NCBI RefSeq assembly: GCF_000621705.1
Contig: NZ_JHXO01000013.1
Location: forward strand, 1 to 64,000
DNA: 64,000 nucleotides
Reading direction: 5' to 3'
From: Prolixibacter bellariivorans ATCC BAA-1284
GTDB lineage: Bacteria > Bacteroidota > Bacteroidia > Bacteroidales > Prolixibacteraceae
A program made the translations under genes and the position numbers. The notes below the pieces were generated by a model, which worked only from the letters and a program-made list of their open reading frames with translations, had not been told where the DNA came from and did no database searches. This document shows positions 44,897 through 53,310 of the stretch, one piece after another. Numbering within the stretch: position 1 is the first letter of the stretch; every line of letters begins with the position of its first letter.

Positions 44897-45040
44897 AGGT
44901 CACCGGAACGGGCCTTGAAAGGGCATCAAAAACCATCAATTTTGAACATAACTGATGTATGTATGAAATTGCAATGAACTCCCCGACAGAACATTACATT
45001 GTTTCTGGTGACCTAAAGATACATAATAAAAGAGGTCACC
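44897..45040. repeat. Three AGGTCACC motifs between integrase and tRNA
   Basis: AGGTCACC occurs at 44897-44904 and 45033-45040, and inverted as GGTGACCT at 45007-45014. The last two form an inverted repeat 18 bases apart. The placement suits arm-type recombinase or excisionase binding sites. Confidence 0.5.
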
Positions 45041-45098
45041 GCGTGGTTCTCATTTAAACTGAAATATTCTGCTTTGAATTGATATGACAAAAAACAAG

Positions 45099-45130
45099 AA
45101 AGCCTGATAATCATACGATTAACAGGCTTT
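45099..45130 (-). terminator. Terminator downstream of tRNA-Pro
   Basis: On the minus strand AAAGCCTG pairs with CAGGCTTT, followed by CTTGTTTTTTG. It begins 24 bases beyond the tRNA 3' end. Confidence 0.75.
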
Positions 45131-45149
45131 TGATGTTGTTTGAATCTTG

Positions 45150-45161
45150 CATTGTCGGGGT
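45150..45161. repeat. Candidate right attachment site at the tRNA 3' end
   Basis: CATTGTCGGGGT covers the last eight bases of the tRNA gene and four bases beyond. It is the partner of 40175-40186. Confidence 0.4.
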
Positions 45162-45230
45162 GACAAGATTTGAACTTGCGACCCCTCGCCCCCCAGACGA
45201 GTACTCTAACCAAGCTGAGCTACACCCCGA
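45154..45230 (-). tRNA. tRNA-Pro (anticodon GGG)
   Basis: A 77-base cloverleaf on the minus strand. The acceptor pairs TCGGGGT with ACCCCGA, with discriminator C. The D arm is GCTC...GAGT-like, the anticodon stem CTCGT/GCGAG encloses CTGGGGG, giving GGG at positions 34-36, and the T arm contains GTTCAAATC. The CCA end is not encoded. It is the likely insertion target of the neighbouring integrative element. Confidence 0.95.
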
Positions 45231-45420
45231 TTTGTTTATGCGGATGCAAATGTAGGCTCCTTTTTCAATTTTACAAAATTTTCAACTCAAAAAAACCCGT
45301 CTATTGTAGTGTTTTCGCCTATAGTGCTGGTTCTCACCCGAACGGAATTTTGCCAAATGAATAAGCATGATACCCTCATAGGTTTTGTTTATGTTTAGAT
45401 AACAAGAATCAATTGATATT

Positions 45421-45453
45421 TTTCGGAACAAAACGCTTTGATGCGTAACTTTG
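45421..45453 (+). promoter_or_regulatory. Predicted promoter of trxB
   Basis: TAACTTTG at 45446-45453 is a perfect -7 element. TTTC at 45421-45424, 21 bases upstream, is a near-match to the -33 box. The leader would be about 35 bases. Confidence 0.55.
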
Positions 45454-45494
45454 TCACCAAATAAAAAAGAATTAAAAACGAAAAAATTATAGAG

Positions 45495-46493
45495 ATGTTT
45501 AAATCCATGAATTTAGGGGATAGTCAATCGCAAAAGACTGAACCTGCAGGAGAAGTTGAAAAAGTAAAATGTCTGATCATAGGCTCAGGACCTGCCGGAT
45601 ACACAGCAGCCATTTATGCTGCCCGTGCGAATCTGAGCCCGGTAATGTACGAAGGCTTGCAGCCTGGAGGACAGCTGACGACCACCACCGAAGTGGAGAA
45701 CTTTCCTGGTTACCCGGAAGGTATTACCGGCCCGGTGATGATGGAAGACCTGAAAGCACAGGCCAAACGTTTTGGAACCGATGTTCGTTGGGGCCTGGCA
45801 ACGAAAGCTGAATTGGATGGTCCTCCTCACCGAATCACCATTGACAATAAGAAGGTAATTGAGGCCGACACAGTAATTATTGCTACGGGAGCAGAGGCCA
45901 AGTACCTTGGTCTGGAAGATGAGAAGAAATATGCTGGTTCGGGTGTTTCTGCCTGTGCTACCTGCGATGGTTTCTTCTACCGTGGTAAAGATGTCGCAGT
46001 TGTTGGAGGTGGAGATACCGCCGCTGAAGAGGCGCTTTATCTGTCAGGATTGTGTAACAAAGTTTACTTGATTGTTCGTCGCGATGAGCTGCGTGCTTCG
46101 AAAGTGATGCAGGAGCGAGTATTCAACACCAAGAACATTGAGATTTTGTGGAAACACCAAACCAAAGGTTTGTTTGGTGATGGGGTAGTAGAAGGAGCTA
46201 CGCTTTGGAAGAACAAAGGAGAAGCCAATGAGGAGGAAGTTAAGATTAAAATCGACGGATTCTTCCTGGCCATCGGTCACAAACCGAATTCTGACATTTT
46301 CAAAGATTACGTGAAAACCGACGATGTAGGTTACATTCATACCATCGATAATAGTTCCAAGACCGATGCTGAAGGTGTATTTGCCTGTGGCGATGTGATG
46401 GATAGCACCTATCGACAGGCGGTTACTGCAGCCGGTTCGGGTTGTAAAGCAGCTATCGACGCTGAACGCTACCTGTCGGAGAAGAATAGCTAA
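45495..46493 (+). CDS. trxB: Thioredoxin-disulfide reductase
   Basis: 332 residues, a low-molecular-weight TrxR flavoprotein passing electrons from NADPH to thioredoxin in the cytoplasm. The FAD site (IIGSGPAGYTAAIYAARAN), redox pair CATC (about 154-157, in SACATCDGFFYRG), NADPH site (VVGGGDTAAEEALYL) and C-terminal GVFACGDVMDSTYRQAVTAAGSGC are all intact. The first 20 residues are a short polar extension before the Rossmann fold. It has its own promoter and terminator. Confidence 0.95.
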   Translation: MFKSMNLGDSQSQKTEPAGEVEKVKCLIIGSGPAGYTAAIYAARANLSPVMYEGLQPGGQLTTTTEVENFPGYPEGITGPVMMEDLKAQAKRFGTDVRWGLATKAELDGPPHRITIDNKKVIEADTVIIATGAEAKYLGLEDEKKYAGSGVSACATCDGFFYRGKDVAVVGGGDTAAEEALYLSGLCNKVYLIVRRDELRASKVMQERVFNTKNIEILWKHQTKGLFGDGVVEGATLWKNKGEANEEEVKIKIDGFFLAIGHKPNSDIFKDYVKTDDVGYIHTIDNSSKTDAEGVFACGDVMDSTYRQAVTAAGSGCKAAIDAERYLSEKNS

Positions 46494-46522
46494 TATTGAC
46501 TGCCCATCGATTTTGACAAATA

Positions 46523-46555
46523 AAAAAAGCCTTCCAAACGGAAGGCTTTTCTTTT
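46523..46555. terminator. Bidirectional terminator between trxB and the oxoamine synthase
   Basis: AAAGCCTTCC pairs with GGAAGGCTTT around AAAC; A and T runs flank it, serving both convergent genes. Confidence 0.9.
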
Positions 46556-46573
46556 GAATGCTTTATTATATCG

Positions 46574-47818
46574 TTATGATATTTGAGCCATTTTGGTTGT
46601 TGAGTATTTTCCGGATTCCAGTTTTTTCCGTACTTCCGAAAATGCTTTAATGGTGTACTCAACATCCTCGAGGGTATGACTGGCGGTCGGAATCAAACGC
46701 AGCAGCAACTGACCTTTCGGGATAACCGGATACACAACGATGGAGCAGAAAATGTTGTAATTTTCACGCAGGTCCATTACCACATTGGTACCTTCGGCAA
46801 CACTTCCCGACAGGTAAACAGGAGTAACCGGTGAGTTGGTCACACCCAGATCGAAGTTTTCCTCTTTCAAGCCGCTCTGTAATGCATTAACAATAGTCCA
46901 GAGTTTTTCACGAAGCTCCGGCTGTGTGCGCAGCAGTTCGAGACGTTTCAGTGCTCCAATCACCATCGGCATAGGCAGCGATTTAGCAAAGGTTTGCGAA
47001 CGCATATTGTAGCGTAGGTAGTCGCAAACTTCTTCGGTACAGGCGATAAAGGCACCAATTCCGGCCATCGATTTCGCGAAAGTTCCGAAATACAGGTCAA
47101 TTTCGTCCTGAACACCAAGCTCTTCTCCTGTTCCGGCACCGGTTTTACCCATGGTTCCGAATCCGTGAGCGTCATCGACCAGCAGGCGGAAACTGTATTC
47201 TTTCTTCAGCGCAACGATATCATCTAGACGTCCCATGTCACCCGACATTCCGAAAACACCTTCGGTGATAACGAGGATACCTCCACCCGTTTTTTGTGCC
47301 AGGCTGGTAGCGTGATCCAGCTGCTTACGCAAACTGTCCATATCGTTATGCAGGTAAACAAAACGTTTACCCATATGGAGACGAACTCCGTCCAGAATAC
47401 AGGCATGTGACTCAGCGTCATAAACAACAACGTCATTTCTTCCGACCATGGCATCGATAGTGGAAACCATTCCCTGGTAGCCATAGTTCAAAAGAAATGC
47501 ATCGGGCTTACCAACAAAGTCCGCCAGTCCTTTCTCTAGTTCTTCGTGTTTGCTGGTCTGTCCGGACATCATACGTGCACCCATCGGGTACGCCATACCA
47601 TATTGGGCAGCAGCTTCAGCATCAGCCTTACGTACTTCCGGATGGTTAGCCAAACCGATGTAGTTATTAAGGCTCCAGGTCAGTACCTCTTTTCCGCGAA
47701 ATTTCATTCTCGGACTAATGTCTCCTTCGAGTTTCGGAAAAGAAAAATAGCCATGAGCTTCTTTCTTGTACTGGCCGATATTTCCTTTGTTTGTCTTTAT
47801 TTTCTCAAAAATATCCAC
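46574..47818 (-). CDS. Alpha-oxoamine synthase family PLP enzyme
   Basis: 414 residues of the group that includes serine palmitoyltransferase, glycine C-acetyltransferase and BioF, which condense an amino acid with an acyl-CoA. Visible motifs are WSLNNYIGLANHPEV, GARMMSGQTSKHEELE, YDAESHACILDG, LVDDAHGFGTMG (PLP-Asp) and GTFAKSMAGIG (PLP-Lys). The C-terminus (PVIPKGQLLLRLIPTASHT) is typical. Bacteroidetes make sphingolipids, so serine palmitoyltransferase is an attractive guess, but the sequence differs clearly from the B. thetaiotaomicron enzyme as I recall it. No neighbour settles the question. Confidence 0.8.
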   Translation of the reverse strand: MDIFEKIKTNKGNIGQYKKEAHGYFSFPKLEGDISPRMKFRGKEVLTWSLNNYIGLANHPEVRKADAEAAAQYGMAYPMGARMMSGQTSKHEELEKGLADFVGKPDAFLLNYGYQGMVSTIDAMVGRNDVVVYDAESHACILDGVRLHMGKRFVYLHNDMDSLRKQLDHATSLAQKTGGGILVITEGVFGMSGDMGRLDDIVALKKEYSFRLLVDDAHGFGTMGKTGAGTGEELGVQDEIDLYFGTFAKSMAGIGAFIACTEEVCDYLRYNMRSQTFAKSLPMPMVIGALKRLELLRTQPELREKLWTIVNALQSGLKEENFDLGVTNSPVTPVYLSGSVAEGTNVVMDLRENYNIFCSIVVYPVIPKGQLLLRLIPTASHTLEDVEYTIKAFSEVRKKLESGKYSTTKMAQIS

Positions 47819-48105
47819 GATTCATGCGGTTTTGATTAAAACAATGCAAAAGTAAACTTTTTTGATTTTATACCAAACACCCCCTACCTGCTGAACATGA
47901 AGAATAAAGAGCGATAGAGCAACATCGGAAAGGTGCGAAATTGCAGCTGCAAGCATCAACTTTTCAGGACTTTTTGCAACCTTTGTGCCCCGTTTTTTAT
48001 CTATCTTAAATTAGGTTGTAAAACAGGTTAAAGTTTAAGAAGGATGGTTTGAAGCTACCTCCTTTTAATTCTGAGATTTTGATGTTTTGATTTGTTGAAA
48101 AAAAT
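47819..48105. other. Divergent intergenic region
   Basis: Some 290 bases between the oxoamine synthase (minus) and bamD (plus). AT-rich, with no hairpin or small gene that I can support; it must contain both promoters. Confidence 0.4.
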
Positions 48106-48113
48106 TATCTTTG
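48106..48113 (+). promoter_or_regulatory. -7 element directly before bamD
   Basis: TATCTTTG, a perfect TAnnTTTG, ends four bases before the bamD ATG at 48118. Transcription would start at or next to the ATG, implying a leaderless mRNA. No TTTG lies at 19-21 bases upstream (the candidates give 16 or 24). Confidence 0.5.
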
Positions 48114-48117
48114 CAAA

Positions 48118-48945
48118 ATGATTCGCAAACTGAGGTTTATTTTCCTGTTCGCCTTATTGGCAACTGTTGCTGCATCGTGTAGCGACTATCAGAAGATTCT
48201 TAAAAGTACCGATTACGAATTTAAATATAAGAAGGCCAAAGAGTATTATGACAATAGTGACTTTAACCGCGCCACAACCCTTTACCAGGAGTTGGTAAAT
48301 ATATACAGGGGGACAAGCCGGGCGGATCAGGTTTATTACTATTTGGCCAAGAGTTATTTCGGTCAGAAGGATTATTTGCTTTCCGGGCACTATTTCAGGC
48401 AATTGCTTAAAGAGTTTCCCCGGAGTGATTATTCTGAGGAAGCACAGTATATGATCGGTTATTGTTATTACAAGAATTCACCGAATCCACGGCTCGATCA
48501 GGAAATAACAAAAAAGGGAATCGATGCGTTACAGCTTTACATTAATTTGTATCCGAATGGAAAAGATGTAAAGGAAGCGACCAAGTTGATTGATGAACTT
48601 CGCGAGAAGCTGGTTTACAAATCATATTTGAGTGGTCGTTTATACTACGATTTGGGCGACTACCGGGCAGCAGTTGTATCACTGTCAAACAGTCTGAAGG
48701 ATTTTCCGGATTCCCAATATCGGGAAGAATTGATGTTTTTGTTGCTGAAATCGAAGTATCTGCTGGCCGAAAACAGTGTTCCTGAGAAAAAAGAAGATCG
48801 CTTGAATGCGGCTCTCGATGAATATTATACCTTTATTGATGATTACCCAAATAGTGATCATCGGAAAGAAGTTGACAAATTCTTCAACAATACGAAGAAG
48901 ATGCTGAATATTACGGATGAAGATTTAAAAATCGATAGTAAATAA
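48118..48945 (+). CDS. bamD: Outer membrane assembly lipoprotein BamD
   Basis: 275 residues with a lipoprotein signal (VAASC, Cys21). Five TPR-like helical repeats follow, e.g. AKEYYDNSDFNRATTLYQELVNIY, DQVYYYLAKSYFGQKDYLLSGHYFRQLLKEFP, and YFIDDYPNS-type ends. It is the periplasm-facing TPR subunit of the BAM complex that inserts beta-barrels such as SusC. It begins the housekeeping run bamD-omega-coaBC-porD-recN, and the next start is one base past its stop. Confidence 0.92.
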   Translation: MIRKLRFIFLFALLATVAASCSDYQKILKSTDYEFKYKKAKEYYDNSDFNRATTLYQELVNIYRGTSRADQVYYYLAKSYFGQKDYLLSGHYFRQLLKEFPRSDYSEEAQYMIGYCYYKNSPNPRLDQEITKKGIDALQLYINLYPNGKDVKEATKLIDELREKLVYKSYLSGRLYYDLGDYRAAVVSLSNSLKDFPDSQYREELMFLLLKSKYLLAENSVPEKKEDRLNAALDEYYTFIDDYPNSDHRKEVDKFFNNTKKMLNITDEDLKIDSK

Positions 48946-48946
48946 T

Positions 48947-49273
48947 ATGGATTACAAGAAGACCAAAGCCCCTAGCACAACGGTTCCGCGCGATTTGCAG
49001 GAACTGGAAAAAGGCACAGGAAACATCTATGAGTCGATCATGGTCCTGTCCAAGCGCGCCAACCAGATTAGCGCTGAGTTGAAAGAGGAGCTTAATCAGA
49101 AATTGCAGGAATTTGCTTCGTACACCGATAATTTAGAAGAGGTTTTTGAAAACCGTGAGCAGATTGAAATCTCACGTTTCTACGAGCGTCTGCCCAAACC
49201 GACTCTTATCGCTTACGAAGAGATGAGAGACGATCAGATTTATTTCCGCAATCCTTCTAAAGAACGGAAGTAA
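48947..49273 (+). CDS. rpoZ: RNA polymerase omega subunit, Rpb6-like
   Basis: 108 residues. Bacteroidetes omega proteins are longer than in E. coli and follow bamD in many genomes. The conserved helix region reads GNIYESIMVLSKRANQISAELKEELNQKL, matching the omega/Rpb6 fold (SKRANQI corresponds to ARRARQL). The C-terminal part (ISRFYERLPKPTLIAYEEMRDDQIYF) is lineage-specific. It helps polymerase assembly. It overlaps nothing and sits one base after bamD. Confidence 0.85.
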   Translation: MDYKKTKAPSTTVPRDLQELEKGTGNIYESIMVLSKRANQISAELKEELNQKLQEFASYTDNLEEVFENREQIEISRFYERLPKPTLIAYEEMRDDQIYFRNPSKERK

Positions 49274-49327
49274 GCTTATTGCCGATGCTCGCCGACTGGT
49301 TGGTTTGCGGCAACAAATTAGGAATAG

Positions 49328-50535
49328 ATGAAACTCCAGGGAAAAAAAATTATACTTGGCGTAACCGGAAGCATAGCAGCCTACAAGGCTGCTTATCTTT
49401 TAAGGGGGCTGGTGAAAGAAGGAGCCGAAGTGCAGGTGGTGATGACCCCTTCGGCGAAGGAGTTTATTACTCCGTTGACTCTTTCGGCTCTGAGCGGAAA
49501 GCCAGTGGTAAGTGAATTTTTTTCCAGTGAAGACGGAACGTGGCACAGTCATGTTGATATGGGGATATGGGCCGACCTGATGTTGGTTGCCCCGGCAACC
49601 GCTTCAACGATGGGAAAGATGGCCCATGGAATAGCCGACACCTTGCTGGTGACTACCTACATGTCGGCCAAGTGTCCGGTAATGGTCGCTCCGGCGATGG
49701 ACCTGGACATGTTCCAACATCCGTCGAATCAACAAAGCATCGGGATTCTCAAATCTTTCGGTAATATCATTATCGATCCGGGGTCCGGCGAACTAGCCAG
49801 TGGTTTGGTTGGCAAGGGCCGGATGGAAGAACCGGAAGTCATTGTTGAAAAGGTTATTTCCTTCTTCAACGAAAAAAAAAACTGCTGAATAAAACCTTCC
49901 TCGTTACAGCAGGTCCCACACACGAAAAAATTGATCCGGTCCGGTTTATTGGAAATTATTCTTCCGGTAAAATGGGTTATGCCATTGCTACTTGTCTGGC
50001 TGATAATGGGGCCGAAGTCATTCTGGTTTCAGGCCCGACTGCACTGAGTATATCTCATCCTAACATTCGGAAAATTGATGTGACATCGGCTGATGAGATG
50101 TATCAGGCATCACTGTCTGCATTTCCTGCTTGCGACGGTGCAGTTATGTCTGCTGCGGTTGCCGATTATGCGCCGGTGAAAACGGAACAGCAGAAAGTAA
50201 AACGTGCGAAAGACAACTACACCATCGAGTTGAAGCCCAACCCGGATATTGCTGCCAGTTTGGGCGAAATAAAGAAAGAAGGTCAACTGTTGGTTGGGTT
50301 TGCGCTGGAGACGCACGATGAGGAGGATAATGCACGAAGAAAACTGGAAAAGAAGAATCTCGACTTCATTGTATTAAATTCCCTTCAGGATAAAGGGGCA
50401 GGCTTTCAGCACGACACCAACCGAATTACCATTATTGAACGCAACGGAACAAAGCACCGCTTTGGATTGAAGCCGAAAACAGAAGTGGCTGCCGATATTG
50501 TGAATGTGATGTTGGATATGCTGAAAAGGAAGTAG
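49328..50535 (+). CDS. coaBC: CoaBC, split by a -1 frame change
   Basis: A bifunctional enzyme of coenzyme A synthesis: phosphopantothenate-cysteine ligase and decarboxylase. The first frame (49328-49888, 186 codons) holds the flavoprotein decarboxylase half: KIILGVTGSIAAYKAAYLLRGL, WHSHVDMGIWADLMLVAPATA (His), CPVMVAPAMDLDMF. It stops after FNEKKNC. The ligase half is in the -1 frame from the A run at 49872-49881: NKTFLVTAGPTHEKIDPVRFIGNYSSGKMGYAIA. Its first ATG (49972) lies after the AGPT nucleotide motif, so it cannot be made whole as an independent protein. A -1 slip on ten A residues joins the halves exactly (FNEKKKLLNKTF). Either a homopolymer sequencing error or true slippage; for an essential gene, error is the simpler reading. 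Confidence 0.88.
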
Positions 50536-50583
50536 GCCTTCTGTTCCTTTTTGCTAAATTTAGGAAGACAAACGGATAAAGGT

Positions 50584-51489
50584 ATGCAGAGAACAATCCT
50601 CGTTATTTTATTGGTTTTCTTTTCGGTTGCTGGATTTGGACAAGAGTTGCGGTGTAATGTGAGTGTGTCCAGTTCGCGGATTGAAGGGACCAATAAGCAG
50701 ATTTTCCAGTCGATGCAAAAGGACATTTATGAGTTCATGAATAACCGCAAATGGACCGACAATGTGTTTTCGCAGGACGAACGGATTGAATGCAATATTT
50801 TTATTCAGATAACCCAGCAGGTGGCAGCCGACGAATTTAAAGGAACCATCCAGATACAGTCGAGACGGCCGGTTTTCAACTCGTCATACGAATCAACAGT
50901 TCTGAATATTAAGGATAATGATTTTCACGTAAGGTATGTGGAGTTTCAACCCTTGGAGTTTGACGAAACTTCCAATACCGATGCATTAACAAACATTCTG
51001 GCGTATTACGCATACATGATCATTGGTTTTGACTACGATACCTTTTCACCGCAAGGTGGAACGCCCTATTTCCAAAAAGCGCAGGACATTGTGAATCGTT
51101 CGCAGAATGCGAGGGAGAAAGGCTGGAAAGCCTACGAGAGCGACTACAATCGCTATTGGTTAGCCGAGAATCTGCTGAACCGCTCATACTCTTCTTTTCA
51201 CGATTTGATGTACCGTTATTACCGGAAGGGATTGGATGTCATGGCCGATAAACCTGATGAAGGCCGGGCCGAAATTGCTGATGCATTGTCAGACATGCAG
51301 CGCATTTACCGGACCAAACCGGATACTTATATCAACCGTATTTTCTTCGATGCCAAATCCGATGAGTTGGTCAATATTTTTGAGAAGGGAACGCCGGATG
51401 AAAAGCGACGGGTAATGATAGTACTTTCCGAGTGTGATCCGTCAAACTCGGGGAAGTATGAAAAGATTCAAAAATCAGACGGACTTTAA
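50584..51489 (+). CDS. porD: DUF4835 / PorD-family protein
   Basis: 301 residues from the ATG at 50584; the frame is open from a TTG 33 bases before, but this ATG gives a clean signal peptide (RTILVILLVFFSVAGFGQ). The body (LRCNVSVSSSRIEGTNKQIFQSMQKDIYEFMNNRKWT, GFDYDTFSPQGGTPYFQKAQDIVN, MYRYYRKGLDVMADKPDEGRAEI) matches DUF4835, annotated as type IX secretion protein PorD. Its biochemical role is poorly known. It lies 48 bases after coaBC and 21 before recN, in an order common in this phylum. Confidence 0.85.
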   Translation: MQRTILVILLVFFSVAGFGQELRCNVSVSSSRIEGTNKQIFQSMQKDIYEFMNNRKWTDNVFSQDERIECNIFIQITQQVAADEFKGTIQIQSRRPVFNSSYESTVLNIKDNDFHVRYVEFQPLEFDETSNTDALTNILAYYAYMIIGFDYDTFSPQGGTPYFQKAQDIVNRSQNAREKGWKAYESDYNRYWLAENLLNRSYSSFHDLMYRYYRKGLDVMADKPDEGRAEIADALSDMQRIYRTKPDTYINRIFFDAKSDELVNIFEKGTPDEKRRVMIVLSECDPSNSGKYEKIQKSDGL

Positions 51490-51510
51490 ACGCCACGAAC
51501 AAAGATTACT

Positions 51511-53163
51511 ATGTTAAAACGGCTAAAGATTCGCAATTATGCATTGATTCGGGAACTCGATGTGGAATTCCATCCCGGTTTTACCATTATTACTGGTGAA
51601 ACCGGTGCTGGAAAATCGATTCTTTTGGGAGCCTTATCTCTGATTCTGGGACAACGTGCCGATACGACAGCATTGAAAGATACTGATAAAAAATGCGTGG
51701 TAGAAGGCGTTTTTAACGTCAGTGCTTATGGATTAAAAGAGTTGTTCGAGCAATATGATCTCGACTATGATGATCAAGCCATTTTCCGGCGGGAAATCAG
51801 CCCATCTGGAAAATCGAGAGCCTTTGTCAACGATACACCGGTGAATCTGAAAGCTATGCGTGATTTGGGATTACGCCTGGTGGATATTCATTCACAACAC
51901 CAGAATCTCGAACTTAATAATCAGCATTTTCAGCTCACCGTAGTTGATCTGTATGCCGGTCACAACGATTTACTGGAAACCTACCGGGAAAAATTCCGGA
52001 TTTACCGGAAAACGGTTCAGTCACTAAATGCTTTGATCGATAAAGCCGGGCAGTCAAAAGCCGATTTGGACTATTTCCGTTTTCAATTTGAGCAGCTCGA
52101 AAGTGCTTCACTGGTCGATGGCGAGCAGGCGGAGATGGAGAAGGAGCTGGAAACCCTCAATCATGCCGAGGAAATTAAAGGAAACCTGACACAACTCTTC
52201 GAACTGTTGAATGGCGACGGACCTTCGGTTGTTCGTGGTAGCAAGGACGGCATAAGTTTACTAAGCAACGTGGCCGGTTTTTTCCCGGAAGGAGAGGATT
52301 TACACCAACGCCTTGAGAGTGCTTACCTCGAATTGAAAGATATTGCGGACGAAGCGGAACGGGCAGCCGAAAGTATCGATTACGACCCGGGACGTATTGA
52401 GCTTTTGAATGAGCGATTGGACCTGATATATACCCTTCAGCAAAAGCACCGGGTAGAAACGGTGGCTGAATTAATAGCCATTCGTGAGTCGCTGGATGCG
52501 AAAATTTCCGATATCGATTCGTATGATTTGGAAATTGAAAAACTGGAAAAACAAAGAGATGTTGCCGAAGCGGAAGTGAAAAAACTGGCTGAGCAGTTAT
52601 CAGAACAACGAAAAGAAGTGTTACCGGCCATCGAAGAACGTGTAAACACGCTGCTGCTGCAACTGGGCATGCCCAATTCACGTTTCCGGGTCGATTTGAA
52701 CGCTAACGGAACTCCATCGGGGACCGGAATCGACGAGGTCAGTTTTATGTTTTCGGCCAATAAAAACGCCGAATTATGCGAAATATCTAAAGTGGCCTCC
52801 GGAGGAGAAATGTCTCGTTTAATGCTTTCGCTGAAATCGCTGATTTCGAAGTCGAAGGCTTTGCCTACCATCATATTTGACGAAATTGACTCCGGTATTT
52901 CCGGAGAAATAGCCGGAAAAATGGGTAGCATCCTAAAAGACATGTCTGCCGGGATGCAAGTCCTCAACATCACTCATCTTCCGCAGGTCGCAGCAAAGGG
53001 CGATTACCACTTCTGGGTATATAAAAAGGATACTGAACACGAGACGGTTACTCATCTGAAGCTTCTTTCGGAGAAAGAGCGTGTGGAAGAGCTGGCCAAG
53101 ATGTTGAGTGGTGAAAACATTTCCGATGCGGCATTACAGAATGCACAGGAACTGCTCCGGTAA
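51511..53163 (+). CDS. recN: DNA repair protein RecN
   Basis: 550 residues of the SMC-like family acting in double-strand break repair. The Walker A is ITGETGAGKSILLGAL (about 28-43), a long coiled coil spans about 150-370, and the C-terminal ATPase half has the signature VASGGEMSRLMLSLKSL and Walker B TIIFDEIDSGISGEIAGKM, then NITHLPQVAAKGDYHFWV. Full length, intact, cytoplasmic. It probably shares a transcript with porD. Confidence 0.95.
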   Translation: MLKRLKIRNYALIRELDVEFHPGFTIITGETGAGKSILLGALSLILGQRADTTALKDTDKKCVVEGVFNVSAYGLKELFEQYDLDYDDQAIFRREISPSGKSRAFVNDTPVNLKAMRDLGLRLVDIHSQHQNLELNNQHFQLTVVDLYAGHNDLLETYREKFRIYRKTVQSLNALIDKAGQSKADLDYFRFQFEQLESASLVDGEQAEMEKELETLNHAEEIKGNLTQLFELLNGDGPSVVRGSKDGISLLSNVAGFFPEGEDLHQRLESAYLELKDIADEAERAAESIDYDPGRIELLNERLDLIYTLQQKHRVETVAELIAIRESLDAKISDIDSYDLEIEKLEKQRDVAEAEVKKLAEQLSEQRKEVLPAIEERVNTLLLQLGMPNSRFRVDLNANGTPSGTGIDEVSFMFSANKNAELCEISKVASGGEMSRLMLSLKSLISKSKALPTIIFDEIDSGISGEIAGKMGSILKDMSAGMQVLNITHLPQVAAKGDYHFWVYKKDTEHETVTHLKLLSEKERVEELAKMLSGENISDAALQNAQELLR

Positions 53164-53310
53164 CGGAGCTTTTTTTTGCTTCGCTGTGAACATTTTTAAG
53201 CATTATGGGTTGGAAAGGTGTTATTTAATAATCTGGTGAAAAAGGTTTGTTATAACTTTTATATTTTTGCCGCCTTTGGAAAAGAGATCAAGTTTTAAAT
53301 ATCTAAGATT

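Larger units (their letters stand above)
40175..45161. mobile_element. Small integrative element next to tRNA-Pro
   Basis: Five minus-strand genes (integrase, helical protein, HTH protein, replication-organiser-like protein, DnaC-like ATPase) lie between the 3' end of tRNA-Pro(GGG) and a similar sequence near 40180. The 12-base strings CATTGTCGGGGT (45150-45161, overlapping the tRNA end) and CATAGTCGGGGT (40175-40186) match at 11 positions in direct orientation and are candidate att repeats. No relaxase or coupling protein is seen, so it is at best mobilisable in trans or a remnant. Boundaries are inferred. Confidence 0.55.

Noticed and set aside
46574-47818. Naming the alpha-oxoamine synthase as serine palmitoyltransferase or kbl
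   Set aside because: Members share all visible motifs, and no neighbouring gene for sphingolipid, threonine or biotin metabolism decides the question.
52175-52973. Two long minus-strand frames within recN
   Set aside because: They overlap a complete RecN coding sequence with all motifs and have no recognisable protein features.
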